A program made the position numbers and the translations under genes. Below, piece after piece: positions 18,844 to 30,103 of a stretch of 64,000 bases of DNA. How positions within the stretch are numbered: the first letter of the stretch is position 1; every line of letters starts with the position of its first letter. Location of the stretch: the NCBI GenBank assembly GCA_021628825.1, contig JAJXRY010000001.1, positions 186,001 through 250,000 of the forward strand, in the 5' to 3' direction. The notes under the pieces were generated by a model. The model had not been told where the DNA came from and searched no databases. It was given only the letters and a program-made list of their open reading frames with translations. This DNA comes from Lachnospiraceae bacterium. Lineage in GTDB: Bacteria; Bacillota; Clostridia; Lachnospirales; Lachnospiraceae.

Positions 18844-19389
18844 ATGCTTCAATGTTTTTTTATCCGGATAAATACATCGTATCCACTTACCAGATCAATT
18901 TTGACCGGCTTTATGGGCAGGGCTATCGCGGAATTATCTTTGACATTGATAATACACTGGTGGAGCATGGCGCTCCTGCGGATGAGAGAAGCATCGCACT
19001 TTTTCCGGCATCTGAAGGAGCTTGGATTCCACATCATGCTGCTTTCGAATAATAAGGAGCCGCGGGTGAAGATGTTTAACGATGCGGTTAAGGTGCAATA
19101 CCTGTTTAAGGCAGGAAAGCCCGGAAGGGCCGGATATGAGCAGGCCATGCAGAAGATGGGATGTGATGTGGGGAACACGTTGTTTGTCGGCGATCAGTTG
19201 TTTACGGATGTCTGGGGAGCCAGACGGTGTGGAATTTATTCGATTCTGGTACAGCCGATTGCGAAGCATGAAGAGATTCAGATTGTATTAAAGCGATATC
19301 TGGAAAAAATTGTACTTGCTTCCTATAAGAGAACCTGCAGGAAGCAGGGGAGAACCTTTTTATATAAGGAGGACAAGGATGCAGATTGA
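18844..19389 (+). CDS. YqeG-family HAD phosphatase (two frame breaks)
   Basis: This is a HAD IIIA-type phosphatase. The catalytic motif I is FDIDNTLV, motif II sits in LLSNNKEPR, and motif III is KPGRAGYEQA followed by FVGDQLFTDVWGA. Breaks lie at the T7 run near 18856 and the T5 run near 19000; correcting them gives about 181 residues starting MLQCF. The family in Bacillus lies next to yqeH and aroE, and here too aroE follows with a short overlap, which supports the identity. Its physiological substrate is not known. Confidence 0.87.
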   Translation: MLQCFFIRINTSYPLTRSILTGFMGRAIAELSLTLIIHWWSMALLRMREASHFFRHLKELGFHIMLLSNNKEPRVKMFNDAVKVQYLFKAGKPGRAGYEQAMQKMGCDVGNTLFVGDQLFTDVWGARRCGIYSILVQPIAKHEEIQIVLKRYLEKIVLASYKRTCRKQGRTFLYKEDKDAD

Positions 19390-20253
19390 TGGACATACGA
19401 AGCTGTGCGGACTCATTGGAAATCCGGTCGCACATACGTTATCGCCGCTGATTCACAATACCCTTGCAGAACTGACCGGGATTTCGCTGGTCTATGGATC
19501 GTTCTTGGTGGATCAGGGAAAGTTAGCAGAGGCAGTGCCGGGGGCGTTTGCCTTACATATTCACGGAATGAATGTGACTGTTCCTTATAAGAGTGATGTG
19601 ATACCGCTTCTTTCAGAGATTGATGAACTGGCAGAGAAAATTGGCGCAGTGAATACACTGGTGCGCACGGAAGACGGATTTAAGGGCTATAATACGGACA
19701 TGCCCGGGCTTTACCGTGCAATGTGCAGTGACGGCATGGAGATTGCAGACCGGGAGGTTCTGATCCTGGGGGGCCGGAGGTGCGGCACGGGCGGTTGCCT
19801 TTTTATGTGCATCAAAAAGGCGCTTCCCATGTGTATCTGTTAAACCGCACGGTTTCCAAAGCTCAGGCGATTGTACAGGAGATTGCAGAGAAGACCGGAT
19901 ACACGCAGATGACGGCGATGGAACTTTCGGGCTATCAGACGCTGCCGGGGAAGGATTATCTGGTGATCCAGTCCACAAGTGTAGGCCTGGCACCTCACGA
20001 TCATGAGGCAGTCATCGAAGATCCTGCCTTTTATGAAAAGATTTCGAAGGGTTACGATCTCGTATACCGGCCGGCAGACACGCGTTTCATGCAGCTTGTG
20101 AGAGAGCATGGCGGAGAGGCCTATAATGGGCTTAAAATGCTTCTTTATCAGGGAATTATCGCTTTTGAATTATGGAATCAGGTGGAGATTACAGAAGACC
20201 AGGCTGCCAGCGTTTATGAGAAGCTTAAGGAGGCATGCTATGGCGAAGAATAA
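19379..20253 (+). CDS. aroE: Shikimate dehydrogenase (two frame breaks)
   Basis: AroE reduces 3-dehydroshikimate to shikimate with NADPH. The N-terminal substrate motif [16 protein letters not shown], the catalytic lysine in [11 protein letters not shown] and NTDMPG are present, as is the C-terminal [12 protein letters not shown]. The NADP-binding loop is disturbed by two extra bases (G-run at 19768-19773, A-run at 19815-19819); dropping them restores [10 protein letters not shown]. The start at ATG 19379 overlaps the yqeG stop. The corrected length is about 291 residues. It is followed by aroK and aroQ, making a shikimate-pathway cluster. Confidence 0.92.
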
Positions 20254-20819
20254 GGTGATTCTCACCGGATTTATGGGATGCGGAAAGAGCACCATCGGAA
20301 GAATTCTGGCAGAAAAGCGCGGACAGGAGCTTTTGGATACCGACCATTATATCGAACAGAAGCAGGGCAGGAGCATATCCGATATTTTTTTGCCACACAG
20401 GGCGAAGAGGCGTTCCGGGACATGGAAACGGAAGCTTTGCGTGAACTGATCGAAAATCAGCAAGCCATGGTCATTGCACTGGGAGGAGGACTTCCGATCG
20501 GAGGGAATCTTTATGGAGAAGAACCGGTACGGCAGCGGGCCCTTTTGCGTGGAGAACGGAACCGGGAGCTGTTAGCGGAATTGGGATATGTGTTTTATCT
20601 GAAAATTACGGCCGGAGAGGTTTACCGGCGGTTAAAAGGAGATACGACAAGACCGCTTTTGCAGACGGAGGATCCTTATGCAAGGATTACAGAGCTTTTG
20701 CAGCAGCGTGATATGTGGTATGAAAAAAATGTGCCGATGAGATCATCACCGTTGAGGGTAAGGACAAATGGCTCATTGCGGATGAAATTATCCGTAAGCT
20801 GGCGCAGATAACAGGATAG
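20240..20819 (+). CDS. aroK: Shikimate kinase (frame breaks)
   Basis: AroK phosphorylates shikimate. It starts ATG 20240 inside the aroE end. The P-loop GFMGCGKST, the substrate-binding DTDHYIE, and the glycine motif ALGGGLP are present, as is the lid/adenine region with [10 protein letters not shown]. Breaks lie at the T7 run near 20386-20392 and at the A-run near 20722-20728. With these fixed the C-terminus reads through [14 protein letters not shown] to the stop at 20817-20819, about 192 residues. Confidence 0.9.
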
Positions 20820-20843
20820 ATCAGGAAGGACAGGAGGAAGAAA

Positions 20844-21274
20844 ATGAAAAATTTTTAGTGATTAACGGACCGAACTTAAATTTCCTTGGAATCCGGGAAA
20901 AAGGAGTTTACGGAACGCAGAATTACGATGATCTTTTGCAGATGATTTCCGATAAGGCAAAGCAGCTGGATGTTACGGCTGAGGTATTCCAGAGCAACCA
21001 TGAGGGAGCGATCATTGACCGGATCAAGGATGCTTACTCTGACGGAACGGAGGGCATTGTGATCAATCCGGGTGCATTTACCCATTACAGCTATGCAATC
21101 CGTGATGCACTTGCCAGTGTCACCATGCCGAAGATCGAGATCCATATTTCGGATATTACACAGCGCGAGGAATTCCGCAAAATTTCCGTAACAGCACCGG
21201 TCTGCAATGAGCAGATTTACGGACACGGGCTTGCAGGATATCTCGAAGCAATGGAAAAAAAGTTGCGAATCTGA
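20844..21274 (+). CDS. aroQ: Type II 3-dehydroquinate dehydratase (frame break at start)
   Basis: AroQ converts 3-dehydroquinate to 3-dehydroshikimate. From ATG 20844 (GGAGG upstream) the first codons are shifted by A5 and T5 runs. With one A and one T removed it reads MKILVINGPNLNFLG, the family N-terminus. The lid and active-site Tyr lie in REKGVYG, SNHEGAIIDRI and NPGAFTHYSYAIRDA follow, and the catalytic histidine is in EIHISDI. The length is about 142 residues, standard for the dodecameric type II enzyme. Confidence 0.93.
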
Positions 21275-21361
21275 TAAGAAAGGGTTGAAAAAAATCTTCT
21301 TTTTTTATATTAAACTGTAAAAAGAATTATAACGTGAATTTATTAGGAGGAATATTTTTTT

Positions 21362-21923
21362 ATGATTTCTGCAGGTGATTTCAGAAATGGTATTACGATT
21401 GAGCTGGATAATAACGTTTACCAGATTATCGAGTTTCAGCATGTTAAACCAGGTAAAGGAGCAGCTTTTGTAAGAACCAAGCTGAAAAAAACATCAAGAG
21501 CGGCGGCGTAGTGGAGAAGACTTTCAGACCTACTGAAAAAGTGTCCACAGGCACGTATTGATAGAAAAAGATATGCAGTATTTATACTCCGATGGAGATC
21601 TGTATAACTTTATGGATGTTGAAACATATGATCAGATTGCATTAAATGCTGAAACCGTAGGTGACGCATTAAAGTTCGTGAAAGAGAACGAAATGGTTAA
21701 GGTTTGTTCCCATAACGGCAGTGTATTTGCAATTGAGCCCCCTCTGTTTGTAGAACTTCAGATTACAGATACAGAGCCCGGATTCAAGGGTGATACCGCT
21801 ACAGGTGCAACCAAGCCCGCTACTGTTGAAACAGGAGCCGTTGTTAACGTACCTCTCTTTGTTGATATGAACGATGTAATCAAGATTGATACCAGAACCG
21901 GAGAATATCTTTCCAGAGTATAA
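21362..21923 (+). CDS. efp: Elongation factor P (two frame breaks)
   Basis: EF-P rescues ribosomes stalled at polyproline. Domain I carries [10 protein letters not shown] with the conserved lysine at the tip of the loop. After breaks at the A7 run near 21486 and near 21539-21545 the KOW/OB domains continue ([27 protein letters not shown]). The corrected length is about 186 residues. The gene is essential or nearly so, which argues that the breaks are sequencing errors. A terminator follows. Confidence 0.93.
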
Positions 21924-21957
21924 TCGTGTGTTTTTCTATATTTATCAAAGGACAAGC

Positions 21958-21992
21958 CAGAGACAATGATGAACTTCATTGTCTCTTTTTTT
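21958..21992 (+). terminator. Terminator after efp
   Basis: AGAGACAATGA and TCATTGTCTCT form an 11-bp stem (with a short loop AACT) followed by T7. Confidence 0.85.
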
Positions 21993-22140
21993 GATATGTA
22001 TCAAAGTCTTTTTCAGCACCTGTCGGAAAGACGGTTTTAGGAAAAATGAATCTTAGAGAAATTTATCTTAGGGAAACTGTTTTTAGGAAAACTATCTTAG
22101 AAAAAAATCTATTTTTATTCGAAAGGAAAAAAATCTATTT

Positions 22141-23028
22141 ATGAATATCACATCATTTACCAATCGGGTTGTTTGTCTCCTTCAGGAACAATTAGGGGAC
22201 GGATATCATGTTTTTTTCCGCGTAAGGTAACAAAAGAATAACGGAGTCACTCTTACCGGAATTGTCGCAAGGAGAGAGAATATTAATTCATTTCCTACCA
22301 TATATATTGATGATTATTACCGTGAAGACATCAGAGAGGAGGAGATACAGAGGATTGCGTTGAAAATGGCGGACCGGCTTCGGCTGGCTGATTTGAAACA
22401 GCCGGTAGATTTAAGCGGCTTTGTTGACTTTGAAAAGGCGAAAAAAAGAGGCTTTCCTTTAAACTGATCAACACGGAAAAGAACAAAGAACTGCTTGCAG
22501 ATATTCCCAACCGTCCGTTTTTTAATTTGTCGATTGTTTATTTTTATCTGATTGAAAAGGCTCCTTTTGAGGGAAAGGCAACAGTGCTTATCCGGAGGAG
22601 CCACATGGATACCTGGAATATAACAGAGACGGAATTGTATAAGGCCGCCTGTATGAATGCACCACAGCTCCTTCCATCCAGAATTGAAAAATATGAATGA
22701 AGCTCTTGAAGGAATATTTCCCCCGGAGCTGTTTGAAGACCTGATTCCCATGTATGTACTTACTAACAGCGAAAAGCTGTTTGGAGCATCCTGTATTCTG
22801 TATCGTGATGAACTGAAATCATTTGCAGCAAAAATGAATAGCGACATATTCATACTTCCAAGCTCTGTGCATGAAATGATTCTTATTCCAAAAAGACCGG
22901 ATCTGAATCAGAGCGCCTTTCTGGATATCGTTGCAGAGGTTAATCACAGTCAGGTTCCGGAGGAAGACGTGTTGGCAGATTCTGTATTTTTTTATAATAA
23001 AAAAAGGAAGATGCACTTTATTTACTAG
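22141..23028 (+). CDS. DUF5688 family protein (several frame breaks)
   Basis: This matches the Lachnospiraceae-rich family DUF5688 by pattern: N-terminal YHVFF and KNNGVTLTGI, PTIYIDDYYREDIREEEIQRIA, a central NRPFFNLSIVYFYLIE, and the C-terminal SSVHEMILIPKRPD. It starts at ATG 22141 after AAAGGA. Breaks occur near 22215-22236, at the A7 run near 22442-22447 and near 22686-22693. The corrected length is about 295 residues. The function of the family is unknown; it is soluble, without signal or membrane segments. Confidence 0.72.
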
Positions 23029-23131
23029 ACAATCGCTAAGACTTATGATAATATATTCAAGGTGATGTAACAATTTTGTAATAATCGCAGTTGTGAAGGT
23101 ATGGAACAGCTGCCAATAAACTAACACGCAT

Positions 23132-23203
23132 GCACCCGTAGTCTAACGGATAGAACGAAGGCCTCCGACGCCTTTAATGCAGGTTCGATTCCTGTCGGGT
23201 GCA
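23132..23203 (+). tRNA. tRNA-Arg (anticodon CCG)
   Basis: The acceptor stem GCACCCG/CGGGTGC, the D-arm region TAGTCTAACGGATAGAAC, the anticodon stem AAGGC/GCCTT with loop CTCCGAC (anticodon CCG, reading codon CGG), and the T-arm CAGG-TTCGATT-CCTG are all clear. The discriminator base is A and CCA is not encoded. Confidence 0.95.
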
Positions 23204-23250
23204 TTTACATCACTTTGGGTATATGTGTAGTAGTTAAAAGGATGGTAATT

Positions 23251-24567
23251 ATGAATCAAAACAATCAGAGCAGACTTGAGGGGGTCAAGGATAAGCTTCT
23301 GACGGGTAAGGATTGGATTCTGGATCATCGCAAGGTTGTAATGCCTGCAATCCTTATTGCATGTGTTTTAATAACGGTGTTTGTTGCAGTTAATGCAAAT
23401 CAGAAAGATAAGCTCGAAAAAGAAGCAGAAGCTGCCTCACTGGCTGCTGAACAGCAGACAGAAGAGGAAGTTCAGGAAATGCCGGTATATGATCTGGAAG
23501 AGAACGCTTATCCGGAAGTAAATAATGTTGTAAGAGCTTATTACGATGCGCAGGCATCGGGAGATATGGGTACGGTTTCCGGTCTCAATACCTATCTGAA
23601 TGATATTCAGAAGATTAAAGTCGAAGAGTTAAGCAAGTATATTGAATCTTACCCGGAATTAAATGTTTATACAAAGCCGGGACTTACCGAGAATACCTAT
23701 GTAGCGTATGTGTGTTCCGAAGTAAAATTTTATGATCTGGAGAAGACTATTCCCGGAATGCAGACGTACTATATCGGACAGGACGAGAATGGAAACTATT
23801 ATATTAATAATGGAACCTATGATGATGCAGTGAGCAGTTACATTAAAGAGGTTACACTGCAGGATGATGTCGTGGATCTCAATAATAAGGTTGTGGTAGC
23901 GTATAATGATCTTTTGGCGGATGATGCTGAGTTGAGCGAATTTCTGGCCTATATGAAAGAGAAGATCAATGAAGATGTCGGGGAAATTCTGGCACAGGCT
24001 GACCAGCCTGAACAGACCGAGGAAGAGCCTAAGCAGACAACGGATGAGACTACCGAAGAAACCACTCCGGTAACCGTTAAGGCACGTGCAACAGATGTTG
24101 TAAATATCCGTGTTTCGGACAGTGAGCAGGCCGATAAGCTTGGCAAGGCCCAGGTGGATCAGGAGTTTACGGTTTTAGAGCAGAAGGAAAACGGCTGGAG
24201 CAAGATTGAATACGAAGGAAAAGATGCTTATATTAAGAGTGATTATCTGGAAGTGATTTCCGAGGAACCGGCTGCTGATACACAGGAAGAGAATGCAGAC
24301 AGCACGGACAATGCGCAGGATACCACAGCAGATACTTCCACCAATACAACGGGTACAAGCACGGCATCTACCGGTAAGGCGCCCGGCGATAAGGTCAAGG
24401 CGAAGGAGTCGGTTCGTATCCGTAAGAGTGCAAGTACAGATTCTGATGTTTTGGGAACGGCTTATGCCGGAGATACCTTTGAGCTTGTAATGGAACAGGC
24501 GGACGGCTGGTCCAAGATCAAATACAAGGGTAATAATGCCTTTATTAAGACAGAATATCTTGAGTAA
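23251..24567 (+). CDS. Membrane-anchored protein with two bacterial SH3 domains
   Basis: This 438-residue protein starts at ATG 23251 (AAAAGG 9 bases upstream). A cytoplasmic tail is followed by one membrane helix (PAILIACVLITVFVAV, residues about 35-50), then a 200-residue extracellular domain with an NTF2-like look (VVRAYYDAQASGDM). Two SH3_3 repeats follow (VNIRVSDSEQADKLG and VRIRKSASTDSDVLG), joined by Glu/Thr-rich linkers. SH3_3 domains usually bind peptidoglycan, so a cell-wall role is likely. Enzymatic residues are not seen. The gene is unbroken and monocistronic. Confidence 0.82.
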   Translation: MNQNNQSRLEGVKDKLLTGKDWILDHRKVVMPAILIACVLITVFVAVNANQKDKLEKEAEAASLAAEQQTEEEVQEMPVYDLEENAYPEVNNVVRAYYDAQASGDMGTVSGLNTYLNDIQKIKVEELSKYIESYPELNVYTKPGLTENTYVAYVCSEVKFYDLEKTIPGMQTYYIGQDENGNYYINNGTYDDAVSSYIKEVTLQDDVVDLNNKVVVAYNDLLADDAELSEFLAYMKEKINEDVGEILAQADQPEQTEEEPKQTTDETTEETTPVTVKARATDVVNIRVSDSEQADKLGKAQVDQEFTVLEQKENGWSKIEYEGKDAYIKSDYLEVISEEPAADTQEENADSTDNAQDTTADTSTNTTGTSTASTGKAPGDKVKAKESVRIRKSASTDSDVLGTAYAGDTFELVMEQADGWSKIKYKGNNAFIKTEYLE

Positions 24568-24663
24568 TCTATCGACGATGCAGACCAGATCAGATGAATG
24601 CATCCATGATCAGGAGTGAATAGCAATAAATAACAATAAATAACAATAAATAACAAGAAGAAC

Positions 24664-24707
24664 AGACAGTCTTTACTGATTGATATCAGTAAGGACTGTT
24701 TTTTTTG
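24664..24707 (+). terminator. Terminator after the SH3 gene
   Basis: ACAGTCTTTACTGAT and ATCAGTAAGGACTGT pair across a short loop, followed by T8. A 10-bp tandem repeat (CAATAAATAA, three copies) precedes it at 24623-24653. Confidence 0.88.
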
Positions 24708-24839
24708 CAGAAGATCTGGTAAAATGTAGGAAAATCTATTTTTTAGAGTCGTAAGTAAGAATCAGATTAAAACAATAGAAGTAACGGTTATTATGCATAT
24801 CGTGTAGACAGGATAACGGGCGGCAAAGGAGGAACAGAA

Positions 24840-26348
24840 ATGTTTGGTAATTTTTAATGTTGGAATTATGGGAAGCGGTAATATTGCAGGAATCATGGCA
24901 GGAACGATAAATAAAATGAAGAATGTCCGGGTTTATGCGGTGGCATCCAGACAACAGGTTCATGCCGATGTTTTTTTGCAGGAAAAATATGGCTGCAAGA
25001 AGGCTTACGGATCCTATGCCGATCTGGTGGCAGATAAAAAAGTAGATCTTATTTATGTGGCAACCCCTCATTCCGAACATTATGAGAATGTGAAGATGTG
25101 TCTGGAAGCAGGAAAGCCGGTTCTGTGTGAAAAGGCATTTACCCTGAATGCCGCTCAGGCAGAGGAACTGGTGCGTATTGCCGCAGAGCATAAGGTATTC
25201 CTTGCAGAGGCAATGTGGACAAGATATATGCCGATGCTGACAACGATCCGTGAAGTGATTGGAAGCGGGATCATCGGCGAGCCGAAGACCTTAACGGCAA
25301 ATCTGGGATATGTGATCAGCAGTAAGGAACGCCTGACGAATCTGGCACTGGGAGGCGGCGCACTTCTGGACGTTGGTGTTTATACCATTAATTTTGCATT
25401 GATGATCTTTGGACATAATATCAGTAAGATCGCATCCTGCTGTACCTTTACAGAGACCGGAGTGGATGAGCAGAATGCAATCTGTCTGCAATACTATGAT
25501 GGCAAGGTGGCGAACTTAAACAGCTCCATGGTATCTTTAAGTGACCGTCAGGGCATCATTTATGGCACGAAGGGCTTTGCGGTTGTTGAAAATATCAACA
25601 ATTTTGAAAGCATTGCCGTATATGACAAGCAGTATAAGAAGGTGGCATCCTATAAATGCCCGAAGCAGATTTCCGGTTATGAATATGAAGTAGCAGCCTG
25701 CATCGAGGCGATTAAGTGCGGCCAGATTGAATGTGCACAGATGCCGCACAGTGAAACGCTGCGTGTGATGCGGATCATGGATGAAATCCGTTCCCAGTGG
25801 GGCATGAAATATCCATGCGAAGCACAGGAAGGAGAAGGAAAGCAGTTAGCTGAACTGGCTGATCAGGCTCAGATGGTGGAAGCTGCAGAGACCACTGAGG
25901 CTGTAGGAACAGTAGGAAGCGCAGAGGCTGCAGAGACCACAGAAGTTATGGGAACTGGTGAGGTTGCAGTAACAGAAGGAAGCGCGGAATCTACGGAAGT
26001 AGCAGAAAGCGTAGACGTTACGGAAACTGGTGAGGTTGCAGTAACAGAAGGAAGCACAGAGGATGCAGAAGGTGCTGGAACTACTGAGATTTTTGGGAAA
26101 CACAGAAGAGAAAGAAACTGCAGAAGTTACAGGAACAGCAGGAAGTGCAGAATCTACGGAAGCAGCAGAAAGCACGGAAACTGTTGGGGTATAGGAACAG
26201 CAGGGGCACAGTGGCAGCAGAGGTTACAGAAACAGTAGGAAGCAGTGAAGTCTCAAAAAAAGCAGAAAGCATTGAAACAGCAAAAGATGCGGAAACTACA
26301 GAGATTACAGGAACTGCAGAAGAGAAAGGAACTACAGAAGCAGAGTAG
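24840..26348 (+). CDS. Gfo/Idh/MocA oxidoreductase with repetitive C-terminal tail
   Basis: The first 330 residues are a NAD(P)-dependent oxidoreductase of the Gfo/Idh/MocA family. It has a Rossmann motif GIMGSGNIAG, the EKAFTLN lysine motif and the C-terminal alpha/beta domain (GGGALLDVGVYTINFA). The substrate is unknown. After MKYPCEAQEG (about 25820) comes a Glu/Thr/Ala/Gly-rich tail of about 170 residues; two identical 33-base stretches encode TGEVAVTEGS. The tail is broken near 26090 and near 26185-26205, and the start by an extra T at 24843-24845. No family member I know needs such a tail. Confidence 0.83.
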
Positions 26349-27013
26349 ATGGCGTAGAAGTTTCTTTTACAATTTCTGTTGGCCCTAAGACACTATAGAA
26401 GAATCACAAGTTAAATTGGATATAATGGAGCAGAAAAAGAGAGAAAAAAAGTCCAAAAAGAGAAAGAAACAAAGTGAGGAAAGCAGGAAACCAGAGCTTG
26501 AATTGGGCATAAAGAAGCAAGAGAAGCGGAAAAAAAGTCCAAAGGAGAAGGAAGCTAGGCGAGAAAAAGCAGGAAACCAGAGCTTGAATTGGACATAAAG
26601 AAGTAAGAAAAAGACAAAAAAAGTCCAAAAAGAGAAGGAAGCAAAGTAGGAAATCGCGGAAACCAGAGTTTGAATTGGGCATAAAGAAGCAAGAGAAGCG
26701 GAAAAAAAGTCCAAAAAGAGGAAGATGCTAAGCAGGAAAAATTTGAAAAACAAAATAAATTACAGAAACTACAGGTATAATCTAGGAATGAATGGAAATG
26801 ATACAGAGTAAATGAATCTGCATAGGCAGAATTTGTTTACTCTGTTTCTTTGTTGCCATGCCTATGAAATTATTACTATGTATATAAGAGGCATATAAGA
26901 ACTGTATTGGTGAATTGTTTTATGGGAAAAGTCTATACAATCTGATAATTTATGGATGTCAGTGCCGGATGCACTAATCCAGTATATTTAGACGGGAAAG
27001 GGGTTTTAAGAAA
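26349..27013. other. Intergenic region holding the tandem repeat
   Basis: This 665-base gap between the oxidoreductase and the next gene contains the 86-bp repeat. It also holds a terminator-like dyad ACAGAGTAAA...TTTACTCTGT at about 26803-26843 followed by TTCTTTG. No convincing gene is seen. Confidence 0.6.
26444..26745. repeat. 86-bp tandem repeat, about 3.5 copies, purine-rich
   Basis: Units begin at 26444, 26530, 26616 and 26702 (partial), each with AAAAAAAGTCCAAA, so the period is exactly 86 bp. The top strand is strongly purine-biased (AAGAAGCAAGAGAAGCGG-like ends). Because 86 is not a multiple of 3, the repeat does not encode a repeated peptide. The frames open on both strands through it are by-products. 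Confidence 0.9.
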
Positions 27014-27447
27014 ATGAAAAGTGATGATAGGAATGTATTACGTGAGGTTCAGAAAAATACCCAGATGGCAATGCAGGCTATTGATTCCATCAGCAGTAAA
27101 ATTTATGATGATACGTTAGCGGCACAGGTGACGAAGGACAGTATGAGATATGGGGAGATCTACAACAGGGCAACGAATGAGTTATTACAGGGAAAGGCAG
27201 AGTGCTACAAGGAAACCGGATATCAGGAAATGATGCTGCGTGGAGCAATTAAAGCGAACACTATGCTCAATTCCAGCACCAGTCATGTGGCAGAGCTTCT
27301 GATCCAGGGAACGAACCGTGGATTAACGGATATGTGGAAAATTATGAATCACTGTGAGAATGCAGGCGACCGTTCCGTAGAGATTGCCAAGGAACTGATG
27401 GATTTTTGAAGAAAAGAGCATTGAAAAGCTAAAAAGAGTACCTGTAA
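27014..27447 (+). CDS. Hypothetical helical protein, about 142 residues (frame breaks near end)
   Basis: I do not recognise a named family. The protein starts ATG 27014 and is almost entirely helical and polar, with repeated Met/Gln/Asn positions, no signal and no membrane segment. The frame ends early at 27409, but dropping one T (run near 27403) and one A (run near 27431) extends it to EEKSIEKLKEYL and a stop at 27445-27447. The even helix pattern suggests a four-helix bundle, which is inference. It precedes gdhA and has its own upstream region. Confidence 0.65.
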
Positions 27448-27530
27448 ATTTTTTTGAATATTTTTCACAAAATTTTTTTACAAATTTTTAACACTTTAGT
27501 GTAAGAAAAATGCTTGAAAGGAAAATCTGA

Positions 27531-28973
<1,443 letters not shown>

Positions 28974-28983
28974 AATTTATAAA

Positions 28984-29019
28984 GAGTGCCCGGAAACGTT
29001 ATGTTTCCGGGCTTTTTTT
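28984..29019 (+). terminator. Terminator after gdhA
   Basis: GCCCGGAAAC and GTTTCCGGGC form a perfect 10-bp stem with a 5-base loop, followed by T7. Confidence 0.92.
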
Positions 29020-29494
29020 GATGCTCTTATACAACAAGAACAGGAGATATGGATAAGAAGAAAAAAATTCATACTATAGTTCTGAATTTTTTTCCTTGAA
29101 TCGGACTGAAGGACTCCGAAGATATGAAAAGCCCTGTAAATACGCAGAGGACAGCTGAAAGCGGCCGGTATTTAATAAGATGTCCAGGTGAGATAGAAAA
29201 AGAATAACAGATTTAGTTGTAAAAGTGGGAATTTTTTTATTTGATTTATAAATAAATATCAGGAGATTATGGTCAGATTAGCACATATTGTATTTCTGCA
29301 GGGAAGCAGAAGGGGAATATACAATGAATTATGTGCTTATGACACTATATTCAGTATAGTGCATAGATAGACAAAAAGCAAGAAAAATCACATATTTATG
29401 CAAAAAAATGAAATAGTTGAGAAAATAGATTTTTTGCAATGATTGTGCTATACTATAGTACGTCAAAGGATACAATGATTTTGCGAGGTGTACG
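29020..29494. other. Intergenic region upstream of the ECF gene
   Basis: This is AT-rich DNA without a convincing gene. A perfect dyad CACTATA-TTCAG-TATAGTG lies at about 29342-29360, and TATACTATAG before 29460 is a possible -10 region for the ECF S-component gene. I looked for, but did not see, a recognisable vitamin riboswitch. Confidence 0.4.
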
Positions 29495-30070
29495 ATGAAA
29501 AAACAATCCAGAGGAATTCGGAAATTAGTATTATCAGCAATGTTTATGGCAATTGGTCTGGTTCTTCCGTTTATAACAGGTCAGATTCAGCAGATAGGAA
29601 ATATGCTGCTTCCCATGCATATTCCGGTTTTGCTTTGCGGATTGATCTGCGGATGGCAGTATGGTGCAATTGTAGGATTTATTCTGCCGTTGCTGCGGTA
29701 TGTGTTGTTTGGAATGCCGCCAATCTTTCCGACCGGTGTTTCCATGACCTTTGAGCTGGCTGCATATGGTGCAGTTATTGGTCTGATCATGCAGCGGTTA
29801 AGCAGGAAAAATACAGTGGGTGACGGTAAGAATTATGTACTGAATCTTTACCTTGCACTGATCGGTGCCATGCTGGCAGGACGAATTATATGGGGACTTG
29901 TCCGGTTTATTCTTGCGCAGGCAACCATGCAGCCGTTTACCTTGGAGATGTTTATGGCGGGGGCATTCCTTACTGCGGTACCGGGAATCATCGTACAGTT
30001 GATTCTGATACCGGGAATTATGGCTGCACTGAAACGCGCAGGAGTGTTCAAGATAGATGGAACCTGTTAG
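29495..30070 (+). CDS. ECF transporter S component
   Basis: This 191-residue membrane protein with about six hydrophobic segments has a basic start (MKKQSRGIRKLVLSAMFMA). It contains the pattern GNMLLPMHIPVLLCGLICGWQYGAIVG and LGMPP-like loops typical of ECF vitamin-transporter substrate-binding (S) subunits of the DUF3816 type. It would bind a vitamin or related micronutrient and partner with a shared EcfAAT module encoded elsewhere. The substrate is not predictable here. ATG 29495 follows GAGGTG. Confidence 0.82.
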   Translation: MKKQSRGIRKLVLSAMFMAIGLVLPFITGQIQQIGNMLLPMHIPVLLCGLICGWQYGAIVGFILPLLRYVLFGMPPIFPTGVSMTFELAAYGAVIGLIMQRLSRKNTVGDGKNYVLNLYLALIGAMLAGRIIWGLVRFILAQATMQPFTLEMFMAGAFLTAVPGIIVQLILIPGIMAALKRAGVFKIDGTC

Positions 30071-30103
30071 AATTACTAAGGATACAGAGAATGGGATTAG
30101 ATT

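Noticed and set aside
23143..23328. Minus-strand frame over the tRNA and the SH3 gene start
   Set aside because: It overlaps tRNA-Arg and a well-supported gene and has no ribosome site.
26416..26598. Lys/Glu-rich plus-strand frame in the same repeat
   Set aside because: Same cause: low-complexity purine DNA stays open in this frame; no ribosome site or conservation argument.
26400..26745. CRISPR array
   Set aside because: The 86-bp unit is repeated in full without unique spacers, and no cas genes are present in the window.
26385..26753. Minus-strand frame of 122 codons across the minisatellite, Phe/Leu/Ser-rich and membrane-like
   Set aside because: It is the complement of the purine-rich 86-bp repeat; the period is not a multiple of 3, there is no ribosome site, and several frames are open by composition alone.
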